In this document: one piece after another, positions 1-8,397 of the stretch | Numbering within the stretch: the stretch's first letter is position 1 | How the letters are laid out: each line of letters begins with the position of its first letter | Source: Chloroflexota bacterium | GTDB taxonomy: Bacteria; Chloroflexota; Limnocylindria; Limnocylindrales; CSP1-4 | Length of the DNA stretch: 37,169 nucleotides | Reading direction: 5' to 3' | Assembly: GCA_012026785.1 (NCBI GenBank) | Contig: VEOW01000213.1 | Coordinates: forward strand, 1-37,169 | Notes under the pieces: generated by a model | Database searches by the model: none | Seen by the model: only the letters and a program-made list of their open reading frames with translations | Told to the model about the DNA's origin: nothing | Translations under genes and position numbers: made by a program

Positions 1-997
1 CACGGATCGCCCCGAGGCCCCGGACCGTCGCCATCTCGCCGGCAACGACGGCATCGCGGCGGGGCGCTCCGGCGGGGGCGAAGGTGCGGACCGATGTCGG
101 CTTGGCCTCCAGCGCACCCCCGACGCGCACCCGCTGGCGGGCTCGAAGGGTGCCGGAGAACATTCGAACGTAGGCGACGCGCTCGCCGGCGGCCGTCCGT
201 TCGATCTTGAAGACCCGGCCGGAGACCGGCCCGGCGACGTCCCCCGGCGGGGGCGGCAGGAGCTCCTCGAGGCCGGCCAGCAGCTCGTCGATCCCGACAC
301 CGCGGCCCGCCGACCCGACGTACACCGGGTAGACGAGGCCACGCCGGATGAGATCGGCCAGCCGCCGCCGCAGCTCGCCGGCGGGCAAGGCCGGTTCGTC
401 GCCGACGTACGATCGAAGGACCTCCTCGTCGTGCTCCGCCAGCGCCTCGAGGAGGGCAGCCCGGTTGGCCGGGTCGAAGGCCGTCAGCGGTTCGACCGTT
501 GCGCTTCGAGTGCCCGCTCCGACGGCGCTCGTCATGGGGATGACGCCGGGAGCAAGTCGACGCCGCATCGCGTCGAGGGTCCGAGCCGGGTCAGCCCCGG
601 CGCGGTCGACCTTGTTGACGAAGATCAGGGTCGGGACGTTGGCTCGTTGGAGGGCCCGGAACAGGAGCGGCGTCTGGGGCTGCACGCCCTCCACCGCCGA
701 GACGACCAGGATCGCCCCGTCGAGGACGCCGAGGACGCGTTCGACCTCGGCGATGAAGTCAGGGTGACCGGGCGTGTCGACGAGGTTGACCGCGAGTTCG
801 CCGAGGAGGAACGACGCGACCGCGGCGCGGATCGTGATCCCGCGGTCTCGTTCGTGCTCGAGGGAGTCGGTCTGGGTGGGGCCGGCGTCGACGCTGCCGA
901 CGCGATCGATCGCGCCGGTGGCGAAGAGAAGCTGTTCGCTGAGGGTGGTCTTACCGGCGTCTACGTGGGCGAGGATTCCGAGATTGAGCGTGCGCAT
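1..997 (-). CDS. TetM/OtrA-like ribosomal protection GTPase (EF-G family), 3' part outside window
   Basis: The N-terminal 332 codons are present; the gene runs off the window at base 1. The translation begins MRTLNLGILAHVDAGKTTLS, giving the P-loop AHVDAGKT at residues 9-16, followed by RGITI, DTPGH, a VSAVEGVQPQT stretch and NKVDR. These are the G1 to G4 motifs of translational GTPases, and the N-terminus starting directly at the G domain is typical of TetM/TetO/OtrA proteins, which release tetracycline from the ribosome. A beta-barrel domain II begins before the window edge. An in-frame TGA lies 9 nt upstream of ATG 997, so this start is firm; a weak GAGG precedes it. Many environmental TetM-like proteins have no proven resistance role, so drug resistance is inference. 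A short ORF with a stronger ribosome site overlaps the start. Confidence 0.88.
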   Translation of the reverse strand, partial: MRTLNLGILAHVDAGKTTLSEQLLFATGAIDRVGSVDAGPTQTDSLEHERDRGITIRAAVASFLLGELAVNLVDTPGHPDFIAEVERVLGVLDGAILVVSAVEGVQPQTPLLFRALQRANVPTLIFVNKVDRAGADPARTLDAMRRRLAPGVIPMTSAVGAGTRSATVEPLTAFDPANRAALLEALAEHDEEVLRSYVGDEPALPAGELRRRLADLIRRGLVYPVYVGSAGRGVGIDELLAGLEELLPPPPGDVAGPVSGRVFKIERTAAGERVAYVRMFSGTLRARQRVRVGGALEAKPTSVRTFAPAGAPRRDAVVAGEMATVRGLGAIR

Positions 998-1055
998 GGG
1001 GCCTCATGTCGTGCAGGGTGGTGATCACCGTCCGGCTGGACATGGGTGCTCCCAT
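951..1055 (-). CDS. Possible leader peptide/uORF overlapping the TetM-like start
   Basis: A 34-codon ORF starts at ATG 1055 behind AAAGGAG (1066-1060) with a 4-nt spacer, a better ribosome site than that of the GTPase. It reads in another frame through the GTPase start and stops 47 nt inside it. The product is basic and ends in several arginines. The classical tet(M) gene has a leader peptide that controls expression, so a regulatory role is possible, but this peptide is not recognised and could be spurious. Confidence 0.35.
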   Translation of the reverse strand: MGAPMSSRTVITTLHDMRPHAHAQSRNPRPRRRR

Positions 1056-1121
1056 CTCACTCCTTTCTCGTGTCGTGGCGCTCGCGCCGTGGTGCTCGCC
1101 GGGTCGTGGCGCAGCCCGAGA

Positions 1122-1129
1122 AGGGTACA
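1122..1129 (-). promoter_or_regulatory. Candidate -10 element (TGTACCCT) for the TetM-like gene
   Basis: On the minus strand TGTACCCT lies about 67 nt upstream of the uORF start. The same TACCCT hexamer sits 8 nt before the start codons of the amine oxidase and the MerB-like gene, which suggests a local -10 consensus. No convincing -35 was seen. The remainder of the gene-free stretch 1130-1431 shows nothing else recognisable. Confidence 0.3.
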
Positions 1130-1431
1130 CCGGCTTGGAGTGCCGTCGGACGGATTGATACCCGCGGCCAGTTCTCATGTGGTGGTCATCCTTGGGCCAA
1201 GGGCCCGTCAAGGCCGGGAACTGCGCCGGGTATCTCCCGGCTCACGCACGACTCGGAATGTTGGAGAGCGTGGGTTGAGCCGATTCGAGCCCTCGTGGGC
1301 CGCCTTCGACCGTCGTAGGCCGCAGGATGACCACGTGCTGAGCATCGCTGGACCCATCGAGGGTGCTGGAGCCAGGCCGGCGCAAGGGCGCGGCGAGGAG
1401 CAGCGATGTCGCGCCGGCCTCCGTATCCTGA

Positions 1432-1641
1432 GTGGCGGTGTCAGAGCCGATCGCCACGCCCGCCCCGGAGCCTGGAAAGCCGCCGCTGGCCGGCCAGCTG
1501 CGCGCTCAACCTAGGGGCGAGCTCCTGATTCTCGATCCCGACCCCCATCTCGTCTGCCCCAACTGCGGCGCGACGATGTTCGAGCGGGGCTGCAAGCTGC
1601 GCTGCCGCTGCGGCTACTTCCTGTCCTGCTCGGACATCTAG
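1432..1641 (+). CDS. Small zinc-ribbon protein
   Basis: This 69-residue protein starts at GTG (GTG 1438 is an alternative). The N-terminal half is proline- and alanine-rich and looks disordered. The C-terminal half holds CPNC (residues about 42-45), then a CxCG and a final C within FLSCSD, a compact treble-clef or ribbon-like set of cysteines likely to bind zinc. It lies 27 nt upstream of the L-2-hydroxyglutarate oxidase and in the same frame, separated only by TAG 1639-1641, so the two are probably co-transcribed. Function is unknown; a nucleic-acid or protein-binding accessory role is a guess. Confidence 0.65.
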   Translation: MAVSEPIATPAPEPGKPPLAGQLRAQPRGELLILDPDPHLVCPNCGATMFERGCKLRCRCGYFLSCSDI

Positions 1642-1659
1642 TGGCCCGCCCGGAGTCCT

Positions 1660-1671
1660 AGGAGCGGCCTG
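1660..1671 (+). promoter_or_regulatory. Ribosome binding site deciding a CTG start of lhgO
   Basis: AGGAG at 1660-1664 is followed by a 4-nt spacer and CTG at 1669-1671. The codons of this frame between TAG 1639 and ATG 1729 contain no standard start, and starting at ATG 1729 would delete the FAD-binding strand and glycine loop. Confidence 0.6.
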
Positions 1672-2916
1672 ACGTACGACGTCGCTGTCATCGGTGGCGG
1701 CATTCTCGGCATCGCCGTCGCCCGGGAGATGCTGATCCGCCGGCCGGGCCTCAGGCTCGTGGTCCTGGAGCGCGAGGACGAGCTGGCGGCCCACCAGACC
1801 GGCCACAACAGCGGGGTCGTTCACGCCGGCATCTACTACGCGCCGGGATCCCAGAAGGCCCGGCTGTGCGCCGAGGGCAAGCGCCTCCTCGAGGCCTACT
1901 GCGCGGAGCGGGACATCCCGATCGGCTACCCGGGGAAGCTGGTCGTCGCCCTTCGTGAAGACGAGGTTCCCCGGCTGGAAGCCATCGAAGCCCGGGCTCG
2001 AGCCAACGGTGTCCCGGGCCTGGAGGTGGTCGGCCCCGATCGCATCCGGGCGCTCGAACCCCACGGGGCGGGCATTCGAGCCCTGTGGTCGCCGAGCACC
2101 GGGATCGTGGACTTTCGGCGGGTGACGAACGCCCTGGCCGACGACATCCGGGCGGCCGGCGGTGAGATTCGAACGGCCGCCGCGGTCCAGCGCATCGACG
2201 CGCGCGGCTCCGTCATCACCCTCGGAGTCGGTAGCGATGAGGTCAGCGCGCGATCCGTGATCGCCTGCGCCGGGCTGTGGTCGGACCGGGTCGCGGCGAT
2301 GACCGGCGACACCGGCAGCGAGCGGATCGTGCCGTTCCGCGGCAGCTACTACGAGCTGGTTCCCGAGCGCCGAGCGCTCGTCCGGCGCCTGCTGTACCCG
2401 GTCCCCGATCCCCGCTTTCCATTCCTCGGCGTCCACCTGACACCCCGGCCCGACGGCCGTGTCTGGGTCGGCCCCAACGCCGTCCTGGCCCTCGCTCGCG
2501 CGGGCTACCGGCGCCGTGACGTCGACCTCCGCGAGGTCGCGGCGATCGTTCGACACGGCGGCTTTCGGCGGCTCGTAGGGCGCCACTGGCAGACCGGGCT
2601 GGCCGAGCAGTGGCGCGACCTGTCACGCCGCGCCTTCGCCGAGGCGGCCCGCCGATTCATCCCCGAGCTCCGGGACCGAGACCTGGTCCCCGGCCCGTCG
2701 GGGGTTCGAGCCCAGGCGCTCGATCCGGACGGCTCGCTCGTCGAGGACTTCCGGCTGGGGGGAGCCGGCCGGGTGCTCCACGTCCGCAACGCCCCCTCGC
2801 CGGCTGCGACGTCCTCGCTGGCGATCGCCCGCGAGCTGGCCGACCGAGCCGAAGGCCAGCTCTTCGCGGGGTTTTCGGCTGGACCGGCAGGCGGCCGTGG
2901 GATGGGGCACTCTTAG
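1669..2916 (+). CDS. lhgO: L-2-hydroxyglutarate oxidase (FAD-dependent, LhgO type), apparent CTG start
   Basis: LhgO oxidises L-2-hydroxyglutarate to 2-oxoglutarate and passes electrons to the membrane quinone pool. The protein reads TYDVAVIGGGILGIAVAREM, so the FAD-binding GGGILG is at residues 9-14, followed by HQTGHNSGVVHAGIYY (42-57), diagnostic of this family, and a C-terminal HVRNAPSPAATSSLAI. Between the in-frame TAG at 1639 and the first ATG (1729, inside the Rossmann fold) there is no ATG, GTG or TTG. The only plausible initiator is CTG 1669, preceded by AGGAG (1660-1664). This gives 415 residues, close to E. coli LhgO (422). The next flavoprotein gene starts 5 nt downstream. Confidence 0.9.
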   Translation: MTYDVAVIGGGILGIAVAREMLIRRPGLRLVVLEREDELAAHQTGHNSGVVHAGIYYAPGSQKARLCAEGKRLLEAYCAERDIPIGYPGKLVVALREDEVPRLEAIEARARANGVPGLEVVGPDRIRALEPHGAGIRALWSPSTGIVDFRRVTNALADDIRAAGGEIRTAAAVQRIDARGSVITLGVGSDEVSARSVIACAGLWSDRVAAMTGDTGSERIVPFRGSYYELVPERRALVRRLLYPVPDPRFPFLGVHLTPRPDGRVWVGPNAVLALARAGYRRRDVDLREVAAIVRHGGFRRLVGRHWQTGLAEQWRDLSRRAFAEAARRFIPELRDRDLVPGPSGVRAQALDPDGSLVEDFRLGGAGRVLHVRNAPSPAATSSLAIARELADRAEGQLFAGFSAGPAGGRGMGHS

Positions 2917-2921
2917 GCGCG

Positions 2922-4403
2922 ATGGAACGGACGCCGACGAGGCACCCCGACGGCACGACGCCCGATGCCGAGGCGGCACGCGAGGCCGCAACGCCCCGGG
3001 AGCCGAAACGGCACAAGCCGAAGCCCGTCTTCCTCGAGCAACAGGTCAGGATCGTCGGGCATCGCTGGTCGCCGCGCGTTCACGAGCTGAAGCAGCTCCT
3101 CGGCCGGAGCCGGGTCCGCCACCTGTGGCTGGACGTCGACGCGGACCCCGAGGCGCAGCGGCTGGCGGCACAGGCAGCGCCTGGTTCGACGACCTTCCCG
3201 TTGGTGCTCCTGCCGGATGGCCGTGTCCTCGTCGATCCTGACGTGGAGCATCTGGCCCGGGCGCTCGGCCTGTCCACCCAGCCGTCCGGCCCGATCTACG
3301 ACCTGGTCGTCATCGGCGGTGGGCCGGCGGGCCTGACCGCGGCGATCAATGCTGCCTCCGAGGGCCTGCACACCCTCGTCGTCGATCAGAACGTGCCCGG
3401 CGGCCAGATCACCTACAGCGCCATGATCGAGAACTTCCCGGGCTTTCCGCGGTCTCTCGACGGTGCCGACCTGTCGCAGCGAATGGTCCAGCAGGCCGAG
3501 CGGTTCGGGGTCGAGATCGTCCGCATGCGCCGCGCGACCGGGCTGCGGGCCGAAGGCCTGCGGCGGCTCGTCACACTCGACGACGGCACGGAGCTCTCGG
3601 CGCGAACGATCGTGCTCGCCCCGGGCGTGTCGTTCCGGTTCCTCGAATCGCCGGGCTGCCGGGCCCTTGTCGGCGCGGGCGTCTACTACGGCGCCGCGAC
3701 GGTCGAGGCCTCGAGCTGTCGAGGCGACGACGTCTACGTGCTCGGCGGCGGCAACTCCGGTGGCCAAGCGGCGCTGTTCCTCGCGACGATCGCCCGGACG
3801 GTCCACCTCGTGACCAGCGACGATGACATCGGACAGTCGATGTCGCGCTACCTCGTCGATCGAATCGGGACGACGTCGAACATCGTGGTCGTCCCCCATT
3901 CGACCGTGGCCGACGCCGGCGGGGACGGTCACGTCGAATGGGTCGAGCTGCTCGACGTGCGGAGCGGCCAGGTCGAACGGGTGCCAGCCTGCGCGCTGTT
4001 CGTGTTCATCGGCGCCGCACCGCGGTCGGAATGGCTCGACGGCATCGTCGCCCTCGACGAGAAGGGTTTCATTCGAACCGGCGTGGACGAGGGCTGCTGC
4101 CTGCCGGCCGACTGGCCGCTCGAACGCCCGCCCTACCTCCTCGAGACGAGCCTACCCGGCGTCTTTGCGGCGGGCGACGTGCGGCACGGCTCGGTGAAGC
4201 GGATGACCTCGGCGGCGGGCGAGGGCGCGATGGCGGTCCACCTCGTCCACCAGTACCTGCGCGAGACGCCGGCCGACTGCGCGGCCAGGCTCAGGAGGCC
4301 TCCGCGTCGCGAGCGCGCGCCCGGTCGTCGAACGGCACCAGGTCGACCGCCCGGACGCGCCGGGTTCGACCCCCAGCGGTTCGAACGACGACCGCCGGGA
4401 TGA
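2922..4403 (+). CDS. Thioredoxin-reductase-like FAD/NAD(P) oxidoreductase with glutaredoxin-like N-domain, no redox cysteines
   Basis: The 493-residue protein has a thioredoxin-fold-like N-domain (about 40-117) in which the usual CxxC is replaced by HRWSPR (48-52). It is followed by a TrxR-like core: FAD loop GGGPAG (132-137), GGQITYSAMIENFPGF, a second Rossmann loop GGGNSG (275-280) and a C-terminal FAD motif FAAGDVRHGSVKR. Where thioredoxin reductases carry CATC this protein has GAAT (257-260), so it cannot do classical dithiol exchange. Related cysteine-less proteins are often annotated as FAD-dependent oxidoreductases; the acceptor is unknown. The arginine/proline-rich tail after HQYL is not conserved-looking and overlaps the convergent KOW gene by 113 bp. 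Confidence 0.85.
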   Translation: MERTPTRHPDGTTPDAEAAREAATPREPKRHKPKPVFLEQQVRIVGHRWSPRVHELKQLLGRSRVRHLWLDVDADPEAQRLAAQAAPGSTTFPLVLLPDGRVLVDPDVEHLARALGLSTQPSGPIYDLVVIGGGPAGLTAAINAASEGLHTLVVDQNVPGGQITYSAMIENFPGFPRSLDGADLSQRMVQQAERFGVEIVRMRRATGLRAEGLRRLVTLDDGTELSARTIVLAPGVSFRFLESPGCRALVGAGVYYGAATVEASSCRGDDVYVLGGGNSGGQAALFLATIARTVHLVTSDDDIGQSMSRYLVDRIGTTSNIVVVPHSTVADAGGDGHVEWVELLDVRSGQVERVPACALFVFIGAAPRSEWLDGIVALDEKGFIRTGVDEGCCLPADWPLERPPYLLETSLPGVFAAGDVRHGSVKRMTSAAGEGAMAVHLVHQYLRETPADCAARLRRPPRRERAPGRRTAPGRPPGRAGFDPQRFERRPPG

Positions 4404-4617
4404 CCCCGCCGGCCAGCGATTCGACCGTGGCGACTTCGCCGGCGTAGAGGCCACTGGCGATCTCGACCCGGGCGCCGAGGGCGATCTCCGTCCGGCCCGT
4501 CATCGCGGTGAGGTCGATCGAGACGGTCCGGCCCGGGTCCCCGGTCCGCGCTTCGCCGCGCACGGCGCCGCCCTTGGCGGTCTTGGCGGGCGGATAGGTC
4601 GTCTTTCGGCGGCGCAT
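4291..4617 (-). CDS. KOW-domain-like basic protein
   Basis: This 108-residue protein has a basic N-terminus and a central GARVEIASGLYAGEVATVES segment followed by strand-like VVVRT...RRVRAVDLVPF. That resembles the KOW motif of ribosomal protein L24 and NusG, which binds RNA or ribosomal components. Its C-terminal codons overlap the tail of the convergent flavoprotein. It follows the two small minus-strand genes 4621-5051 with a 3-nt gap, so the three probably form one transcript. Family assignment is by eye. Confidence 0.6.
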   Translation of the reverse strand: MRRRKTTYPPAKTAKGGAVRGEARTGDPGRTVSIDLTAMTGRTEIALGARVEIASGLYAGEVATVESLAGGVIPAVVVRTAGGRTRRVRAVDLVPFDDRARARDAEAS

Positions 4618-4620
4618 CGG

Positions 4621-4827
4621 CTACTTGCCCCGCGGCACGCTGCCCGCCGCGTCGATCGAGCCGCGCTGATTCGGTGCCGCGTCATTGCGGAAGCGTCGCT
4701 GCTTGCCACGCTGGACGTCTTCGGTCTCCGGCTCCCGCCAGCGCGGCGAACCGAAGTCGAAGCCGGCCTCCTCCGCGGTCGGGTCAGGCGTCTTGCCAGG
4801 GGCAGTCGTGCGGCGCTTGCGGGTCAT
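4621..4827 (-). CDS. Small hydrophilic protein of unknown function
   Basis: The 68-residue product (MTRKRRTTAPGK...) is highly charged and lacks a signal or membrane segment. I prefer ATG 4827 because it overlaps the stop codon of the upstream gene in an ATGA junction, typical of translational coupling. A longer version from 4866 would run through the preceding gene. A GSPRWREPE segment near the middle looks ordered, but no family is recognised. Confidence 0.5.
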   Translation of the reverse strand: MTRKRRTTAPGKTPDPTAEEAGFDFGSPRWREPETEDVQRGKQRRFRNDAAPNQRGSIDAAGSVPRGK

Positions 4828-5051
4828 CGTCGCGGGCTCCGGTAGAGCGCCTTGTGATCGTCCCACTGCGATCGCTCGCCGCGTGGCGTCGCCGTGCTGC
4901 CGTGCCAGCCACAGACGCAGGTGACCAGCTGCTCTCGGTGCCGGTACTCATCGATGACGTGCCGCAACGGCAGGTCGGGGTCGGGGTCCACGGGCCGGCC
5001 GTTGTTGAAGCGGCTCGTGGGACGGATGACGATCGAACGGGGGTCGGACAC
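4824..5051 (-). CDS. Small protein with CxCGWHG motif, unknown function
   Basis: The 75-residue protein starts at GTG 5051, 4 nt after GGAGG. It contains CVCGWHG near residues 47-53 and a later WDDHKALY; two cysteines and two histidines could bind a metal. The family is not recognised. Its stop overlaps the start of the next gene (ATGA), and it is divergent from the amine oxidase gene, with 162 bp between the starts. Confidence 0.5.
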   Translation of the reverse strand: MSDPRSIVIRPTSRFNNGRPVDPDPDLPLRHVIDEYRHREQLVTCVCGWHGSTATPRGERSQWDDHKALYRSPRR

Positions 5052-5199
5052 GGCACCTCCACCTTCTCGACGGGCGAGAACGACGCAAGCCGCGGTTCGA
5101 GAAGTCGCCGCCAACGCAGCATCCTTCGATGCTTCCTCCAAGTGTAGCCGCCCTCCGGATAGCGACGCGGCGGCCGCGCGGAGCGCCCAGCCGCATCGC

Positions 5200-5213
5200 T
5201 ACCCTTCGGCGCC
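5200..5213 (+). promoter_or_regulatory. Candidate leaderless promoter -10 (TACCCT) of the amine oxidase gene
   Basis: TACCCT at 5200-5205 ends 8 nt before ATG 5214 and no Shine-Dalgarno is present, so transcription would begin at or next to the start codon. The same hexamer and the same spacing occur before the MerB-like gene at 10713. Confidence 0.4.
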
Positions 5214-6671
5214 ATGACCGAACCCATCGACCTCCTCGACGTCCTTCGAGCCGGCCTCCCTCGAACCGGGGGTCCGCCCCGTCACGTCGTCATCGTCGGG
5301 GCCGGGATCGCGGGCCTGACCGCCGGCATGTTGCTGAAGGAGGCGGGTCATCGAGTCACGATCCTCGAGGCGCGAAACCGGCTCGGCGGGCGGATCTACA
5401 CCTATCGCGGGTTCGCGGGACGGATGTACGGCGAGTTCGGGGCGATGCGCTTTCCGCGCCAGCATCGGCTCGGCCAGCACCTCATCCACGAGCGGTTCAA
5501 GCTGCCGACGCAGCCCTTCGGGATGGACGACCAGGACACCTTCGTGTACCTGCACGGCAAGGCGGTTCGGCGCAGCGAGTTCGGTGGCGCCAGCTTCGAG
5601 GTCCCGCTCCCGCCGGCCGAGCGCGGCAAGGCGCCCGGCGAGATCCTGCGCGAGGCGATGGCGCCGTTGATCGCATTGGCTGCCCAGCCGGGCGGCTGGA
5701 ACGAGATCATCGAGCGCTACGATCGCTACTCCCTGATCGGCTATCTCAACGAGCGCGGCGTGAGCGAGGCCGCGCTATGGCTGCTCGGGCCGCTGTTCAA
5801 CATCGAGGGCCGCTTCCACTTCAGCCTCGTCGAATGGTTCGCCCACTGGCATGACGACGTGTTCGGCGACCTCGAGTACATCGAGGCCGGCTCGGACACG
5901 CTGCCGCAGGCCTTCACCCCGATCCTGATGTCCGACACCCGCCTCGGGGCCGAGGTGCAGGCCATCGAGCAGCGGACCGACGACGTCGTCGTCCACTACC
6001 GCGACGCGGTCGGGACGCCAGGTTCGGTCACCGCGGACGAGTGCGTCCTGACCGTGCCGTTCATCCTGCTGCGGCACATGGAGATCAGCGGTCTCGACGT
6101 GGAGAAGTGGTTCACCATTCGAAACGTCTACTACGGCCGTGCCCACAAGATCTTCATGCAGTTCAGCCGCCGCTGGTGGGTCGATGACTACGCCATCACC
6201 CACGGCGTCACGGTCACCGACCTCGCGATCCGGAACGTGGTCTACACGCCGGCCGGCCAGGACCCGTCGATCGACAAGGGCGTTCTCATCGCGTCGTACG
6301 CGTGGGAGCAGGATTCGATGGCCTACTCGATGCTCGACGAGAGCCAGCGGATCGCCCAGGCGCTCCAGGACCTCGCGAAGATCCACCCCGAAGCCGCGGA
6401 GACGTTCGAATTCGGGGTCTCGTACGACTGGGCGCTCGATCGCCACGGCGGCGGCATCGGGCCACTGTTCCGGCCGCTCGAGATGACGAGCCGCTTCTAC
6501 GACGACATCACCCGGCCCGTCCACCGGGTGTGGTTCGCGAACGACGCCTGCGACCGCCTGGCCCGACGCTGGATCGAGGGCGCCATCGCCTCGGCGATCA
6601 CGAACGCCTATGCCATCCACGCCGGGATGCGCAACGCGTTGCCGGCCATCACGGAGCCGAAGCCGGCCTGA
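5214..6671 (+). CDS. Flavin-containing amine oxidase (L-amino-acid/monoamine oxidase family)
   Basis: This 485-residue FAD enzyme carries the dinucleotide loop GAGIAG (residues 29-34) with LEARNRLGGR shortly after, the GG motif that contacts FAD. A C-terminal FAD-side segment (WFANDACD...RRWIEGAIASAI) resembles the family's final motif. Members oxidise amines or amino acids to the imine with release of peroxide. The substrate cannot be told from sequence. No signal peptide is evident. The gene stands alone and converges on the helicase gene. Confidence 0.85.
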   Translation: MTEPIDLLDVLRAGLPRTGGPPRHVVIVGAGIAGLTAGMLLKEAGHRVTILEARNRLGGRIYTYRGFAGRMYGEFGAMRFPRQHRLGQHLIHERFKLPTQPFGMDDQDTFVYLHGKAVRRSEFGGASFEVPLPPAERGKAPGEILREAMAPLIALAAQPGGWNEIIERYDRYSLIGYLNERGVSEAALWLLGPLFNIEGRFHFSLVEWFAHWHDDVFGDLEYIEAGSDTLPQAFTPILMSDTRLGAEVQAIEQRTDDVVVHYRDAVGTPGSVTADECVLTVPFILLRHMEISGLDVEKWFTIRNVYYGRAHKIFMQFSRRWWVDDYAITHGVTVTDLAIRNVVYTPAGQDPSIDKGVLIASYAWEQDSMAYSMLDESQRIAQALQDLAKIHPEAAETFEFGVSYDWALDRHGGGIGPLFRPLEMTSRFYDDITRPVHRVWFANDACDRLARRWIEGAIASAITNAYAIHAGMRNALPAITEPKPA

Positions 6672-6675
6672 CGTT

Positions 6676-6711
6676 GCCGCCGGCGGCAGGGGCGCCGGCA
6701 GGGGCGCCGGC
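6676..6711. terminator. Palindrome plus tandem 12-mers between convergent genes
   Basis: The 41-bp gap between the amine oxidase and the helicase holds a perfect 12-bp palindrome (GCCGCCGGCGGC, 6676-6687) followed by two direct copies of AGGGGCGCCGGC (6688-6699 and 6700-6711). There is no T tract. A shared bidirectional terminator is likely from position, but not proven. Confidence 0.4.
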
Positions 6712-6712
6712 G

Positions 6713-8158
6713 CTAGCTCGACGCTTCGGCGCGGGCGAGCCGCTCCCCGGGCAGGACCATGAAGCCGCGCGGCTGGGCGGCGCCCTGGCTGGCGGACGGG
6801 AGCACGGCCGGGCGCACCGTCGGGCGCACGGACGGGCGAGGCGCCTCGGCGTGTCGGCGCGGGCGGGGCCGTTCGGGACGCCGCTCGCGAGCGCCGCGCG
6901 GGTGGCGGCCCCGCGCCTCGGCGTGCTTGTGAATCGGCGCCCGCCGGACGTCCGGGTCGGGTTCGAAGCCCACGATGAACTCCCGCGGGATCGCCAGCTG
7001 GAGGAGGCGTTCGATGGCGTGGAGGAGGTCCAGCTCGTCGAGGCAGACGAGCGAGATCGCATCGCCCTCCATGCCGGCGCGGCCGGTGCGCCCGATCCGG
7101 TGAACGTAATCCTCGGGCACGGTCGGCAGCTCGTAGTTCACGACGTGCGGCAGGCCATCGATGTCGAGGCCGCGGGCGGCGACCTCGGTCGCGACCAGGA
7201 TCGAAACCCGGCCGGCCTTGAAGTCGTCGAGGACCCGGACCCGCTGGCCCTGGGTGCGATCGCCGTGAATGGCCCCGGCGGAGATGCCGTCACGGATCAG
7301 CTGCTCGGCGAGACGGCTGGCGCCGTGCTTGGTTCGAGCGAACACCAGCGCCCGGTCGATCCGCCCGCTCCGGATGAGGTGGCTCAGGAGCTCGCGCTTG
7401 CGGCTCTTGTCGACCGGCACGATGACCTGCCGAACGAGCTCGATGGGTGCATTCCGACGAGCGACCTGGACGGTGACCGGATCGTGCAGCAGGGTTGCGG
7501 CGAGCTGTCGAACGTCGTCCGCGAAGGTCGCCGAGAAGAGCAGGTTCTGTCGCTGCGGCGGGAGCAGCGCCAGGATCTTGCGGATGTCGCGGATGAAGCC
7601 CATGTCGAGCATCCGATCCGCCTCGTCGAGGACGAGAATCTCGACCGACCGGAGGTCGATCCGCCCCTGTTCATGGATATCGAGCAACCGGCCCGGTGTC
7701 GCGACGACGATCTCCGGGCCCGCTCGAAGGGCCTCCAGCTGGGCCTCGTAGCCGACGCCGCCGTAGATGATCGTCGAGCGGATCGGTCGCTCCCGGCCAT
7801 AGGTTCGAACGAACTCCTCGACCTGGAGGGCCAGCTCGCGGGTCGGCGTGAGAACGAGGCACCGGATGGGAAGCCCACTCGCGACCTGGGGACGACCGCC
7901 GAAGCCGCGGCGCCGGCCGCGGGGCTCGGCGATCCGGATCGGATGGCGCGCGGCCGGGCGGTTGGAGTTGAGCCGCTGCAGGATCGGCAGGACGAAGGCC
8001 GCCGTCTTGCCGGTGCCGGTCTGGGCGCCGGCGAGGACATCGCGGCCCGCGAGGACGTGGGGAATGGCCTGGGCCTGGATCGGCGTCGGCTCGGTGTAGC
8101 CCTCGCGCGCTACGGCGCGAAGGAGCTCGGGCTCCAGCCCGAGGGTTTCGAATGACAT
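6713..8158 (-). CDS. rhlE: DEAD-box ATP-dependent RNA helicase, RhlE type
   Basis: This 481-residue helicase unwinds or remodels RNA duplexes using ATP. All core motifs are visible in order: Q motif ([11 protein letters not shown]), motif I AQTGTGKT (45-52), [17 protein letters not shown] in [24 protein letters not shown] and HRIGRTGR. An arginine-rich stretch of about 30 residues is inserted between motifs I and Ia. The C-terminal ~90 residues are basic and low in complexity, as in RhlE-like proteins that use the tail for RNA binding. AGGAG lies about 10 nt before the ATG. The 239-bp upstream region (8159-8397) contains no gene and could hold a regulated leader. Confidence 0.93.
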   Translation of the reverse strand: MSFETLGLEPELLRAVAREGYTEPTPIQAQAIPHVLAGRDVLAGAQTGTGKTAAFVLPILQRLNSNRPAARHPIRIAEPRGRRRGFGGRPQVASGLPIRCLVLTPTRELALQVEEFVRTYGRERPIRSTIIYGGVGYEAQLEALRAGPEIVVATPGRLLDIHEQGRIDLRSVEILVLDEADRMLDMGFIRDIRKILALLPPQRQNLLFSATFADDVRQLAATLLHDPVTVQVARRNAPIELVRQVIVPVDKSRKRELLSHLIRSGRIDRALVFARTKHGASRLAEQLIRDGISAGAIHGDRTQGQRVRVLDDFKAGRVSILVATEVAARGLDIDGLPHVVNYELPTVPEDYVHRIGRTGRAGMEGDAISLVCLDELDLLHAIERLLQLAIPREFIVGFEPDPDVRRAPIHKHAEARGRHPRGARERRPERPRPRRHAEAPRPSVRPTVRPAVLPSASQGAAQPRGFMVLPGERLARAEASS

Positions 8159-8397
8159 GCGTGGACAGCTCCTGATCGACGGCCCACCAGCTACAACCTG
8201 CAGCGGGACCGGTCAGGGCGTGATTTGGGTCAAGAAACGAGGTTGGGCTTGGAATTCCCGGGCGCTGACCGGAGCGCCTCTACCACTTCCGAGGCGTACA
8301 CAGTACCACGCCCATCTGTCGTCAGGCTCGTGAGCGACCCGGACCCCTCGGACGCCCGGATCGGCAGCTCCTCGCTCGGCGGGGTTTCAGGCGCGTG

